Part shown: one piece after another, positions 6,083 to 7,544 of the stretch
Layout of the letters: each line of letters starts with the position of its first letter
Position numbering within the stretch: the first letter of the stretch is position 1
NCBI GenBank assembly: GCA_945878385.1
Contig: CAMCTE010000131.1
Coordinates: 1-7,544, forward strand
Origin: Azohydromonas lata NBRC 102462
GTDB lineage: Bacteria; Pseudomonadota; Gammaproteobacteria; Burkholderiales; Burkholderiaceae_C
DNA: 7,544 nt
Reading direction: 5' to 3'
Translations under genes and position numbers: made by a program
The notes under the pieces: generated by a model
Databases searched by the model: none
The model's input: the letters and a program-made list of their open reading frames with translations, nothing else
Told to the model about the DNA's origin: nothing

Positions 6083-7126
6083 TCAGCTTGTGGCCCCGTG
6101 GTCCATATCGGCCGCCGCCCGCATGAGACGGTCTCGAACCCCATCCCAAGCGGCTTCATGGGGTGGCTGCTCCACCCATATTTCACCACCGCCATCGGCT
6201 TGCACCTTGGCGTCCAGTTCTCGCAGCACGGCAAACAATTCGTGGGCCACAGCCGCGGGGGTCGGCGGCATGGCCATCCATTCAACCGCCTGCCCCTGAA
6301 CGCCCGGCGGGCAAGCCTTTGAATATAGCGCCAGCGCGCCCGACAGCCCAGGGTGCATCGCTCGGCTGCGCAAGGCCTCATCCCATCCGTCGTGCGCCAC
6401 CAGCCTCACCCGGGCCGTCGGCGCGTAGTGCGAAGCCAGGGTGCCGGAAGCCCGCGGCGCAGCGGCATCGCGCTCCAGCAGCGGTTGGCCTGCAGCGGCC
6501 TCCAAGGCCCGCCGGTCCACCGTACCCGGGCGCAACAGCACCGGTGCGCCCCGCGTGCAATCCACGATGGCCGACTCAATTCCCTCGGCGCAGGCGCCAC
6601 CGTCCAACACCGGCATGTCCGGCCCGAACTCCTGCACCACATGGGCCGCCGCCGTTGGGCTGACGCGGCCGAATCGGTTGGCGCTGGGCGCTGCCACACC
6701 CGGCACACCCAAAGCACGCGCACGCTCCAACAAGGCACGCGCCACCGGATGCGAGGGGCAGCGCAGGCCGATGCTGTCCTGCGCCCCCGCACTGGCCTGG
6801 GCCAGCCCCGGGCGGCGCGGCACGATCACCGTCACCGGCCCCGGCCAGAAGGCCCGCATCAGGCGCAGGGCCACATCCGGCAAGTCCTGCGCGAACACGC
6901 GCGCGTCGGCCTCGTCCAGCACATGCACGATCAGCGGATGGTTGGACGGGCGGCCCTTGGCCTGGAAGATGCGCGCCACGGCCGCGTCGTCATCGGCCCG
7001 CGCACCCAGGCCGTAAACCGTCTCGGTGGGAAAGGCCACAAGACACCCTTGGGCCAGCAGCCCTGCGGCCCACTCCACATCACACGCCGCCGCTGGCGCC
7101 GAGGTTGCCGTGTTCATGGGCGCCAA
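6083..7126 (-). CDS. sua5: L-threonylcarbamoyladenylate synthase, Sua5 type
   Basis: Cytoplasmic enzyme that makes threonylcarbamoyl-AMP from threonine, bicarbonate and ATP, the first step of tRNA t6A formation. An N-terminal YrdC domain (about 15-215) has FPTETVYGLGARA (32-44), KGRPSNHPL (57-65), CPSHPVARALL (123-133) and PSANRFGRVSPT (147-158). The linker ends in SHYAPTARV (232-240). A C-terminal Sua5 domain (about 240-340) ends with the conserved stretch LRELDA and later IWVEQPP..DRLMRAA. At 347 residues it is the long Sua5 form, not the short TsaC form (about 190). Start: TTG at 7126 has AAGGGG at 8 bases; ATG at 7117, three codons in, is 17 bases from it. I take TTG, with ATG close behind; either leaves the enzyme intact. 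It lies 24 bases after purK on the same strand, probably one operon. It supplies the substrate for the pathway that includes TsaB, encoded at 1335-2186. Confidence 0.94.
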   Translation of the reverse strand: MAPMNTATSAPAAACDVEWAAGLLAQGCLVAFPTETVYGLGARADDDAAVARIFQAKGRPSNHPLIVHVLDEADARVFAQDLPDVALRLMRAFWPGPVTVIVPRRPGLAQASAGAQDSIGLRCPSHPVARALLERARALGVPGVAAPSANRFGRVSPTAAAHVVQEFGPDMPVLDGGACAEGIESAIVDCTRGAPVLLRPGTVDRRALEAAAGQPLLERDAAAPRASGTLASHYAPTARVRLVAHDGWDEALRSRAMHPGLSGALALYSKACPPGVQGQAVEWMAMPPTPAAVAHELFAVLRELDAKVQADGGGEIWVEQPPHEAAWDGVRDRLMRAAADMDHGATS

Positions 7127-7134
7127 CGCACAAG

Positions 7135-7140
7135 CCCCTT
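7135..7140 (-). promoter_or_regulatory. Shine-Dalgarno that favours the TTG start of sua5
   Basis: AAGGGG on the minus strand is 8 bases before TTG at 7126 but 17 before ATG at 7117. The spacing decides for the TTG start, since no other purine-rich stretch lies nearer the ATG. Confidence 0.5.
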
Positions 7141-7150
7141 GGCCTTGGGC

Positions 7151-7544
7151 CTAGAAGCCCGCAAGGCCCAGCAGCCCACAGGCATGCTGCGCCACTTCAC
7201 GCGCAGCAGGCGCCGTGGCCGCCGTCACCGTCAGGTGTCCCATCTTGCGCCCGCGACGCGCACTGAGCTTGCCGTACAGATGCAGATGAACGCCGGGCAA
7301 GGCCAGTACCTGCGCCCACGGCGGCGTGCGGGCCGCGCCCGATTCGTCGAACCACGCGTCACCCAGCAGGTTGATCATCACCGCCGGAGCCATCAGAACC
7401 GGCTGCACCAGGGGCAATCCAGCCAAGGCGCGCACCTGCAGGTCGAACTGCGACACATCACAGGCGTCGATCGTGTAGTGCCCGGAATTGTGCGGCCGGG
7501 GCGCCATCTCATTGGCCATGAGGCGGCCGTCCTTGAGCACGAAG
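7151..7544 (-). CDS. purK: N5-carboxyaminoimidazole ribonucleotide synthase PurK, C-terminal part
   Basis: ATP-grasp enzyme of de novo purine synthesis; it converts AIR, bicarbonate and ATP to N5-CAIR, which PurE then isomerises. Only the last 130 codons are inside the window; the N-terminal ATP-grasp domain lies beyond base 7544. The frame enters as FVLKDGRLMANEMAPRPHNSGH, the characteristic PurK segment in which the Glu of NE is a metal ligand of the ATP-grasp site. It continues through the C-terminal domain with MINLLGD and HLYGK, to a TAG at 7151. The apparent GTG at 7540 is an internal codon, not a start. sua5 follows after 24 bases, so the two are likely co-transcribed. purE would be expected just upstream outside the window (inference from common gene order). 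Confidence 0.95.
   Translation of the reverse strand, partial: FVLKDGRLMANEMAPRPHNSGHYTIDACDVSQFDLQVRALAGLPLVQPVLMAPAVMINLLGDAWFDESGAARTPPWAQVLALPGVHLHLYGKLSARRGRKMGHLTVTAATAPAAREVAQHACGLLGLAGF

Overview
The window is GC-rich, densely coding chromosomal DNA with no mobile element, RNA gene or CRISPR array visible. Protein sequences, GC content and gene neighbourhoods (tsaB-rimI-uracil-DNA glycosylase; purK-sua5) suggest a betaproteobacterium of the order Burkholderiales, probably Comamonadaceae or a close relative. That placement is inferred from recognition of the families, not from a search.

Layout, left to right. (1) Bases 1-2186, minus strand: a tight three-gene operon transcribed tsaB -> rimI -> family 4 uracil-DNA glycosylase. 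Both junctions are 4-base GTGA overlaps, and the glycosylase runs off the left edge. (2) Bases 2187-2243: a 57-bp divergent intergenic region with a 10-bp perfect palindrome. (3) Bases 2244-3848, plus strand: dacB, a PBP4-type D-Ala-D-Ala carboxypeptidase/endopeptidase with all three catalytic motifs. (4) Bases 3814-6037, minus strand: two tandem SGNH/GDSL-family lipoproteins. The downstream copy (3814-4950) has an intact catalytic set and overlaps the dacB tail by 35 bp. The upstream copy (5048-6037) has lost the nucleophile and the Asp/His pair and looks like a pseudoenzyme. (5) Bases 6083-7126, minus strand: a full-length Sua5-type threonylcarbamoyl-AMP synthase. (6) Bases 7151-7544, minus strand: the C-terminal part of purK.

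How the genes fit together. Sua5 makes threonylcarbamoyl-AMP, and TsaB is a scaffold subunit of the machinery that transfers the threonylcarbamoyl group to A37 of ANN-decoding tRNAs (t6A). Two t6A genes therefore lie within about 4 kb but in different transcription units. RimI acetylates ribosomal protein S18, another translation-related modification. PurK belongs to de novo purine synthesis. The block between the two t6A genes (dacB plus the two lipoproteins) is cell-envelope related.

Most of the region is ordinary housekeeping DNA, and I see no convincing new multi-gene system. The points most worth a second look are the paired active/degenerate SGNH lipoproteins, an 18-bp tandem repeat encoding a Pro-rich linker inside the glycosylase, two identical translational-coupling junctions, and a terminator-like hairpin oriented against the surrounding genes.
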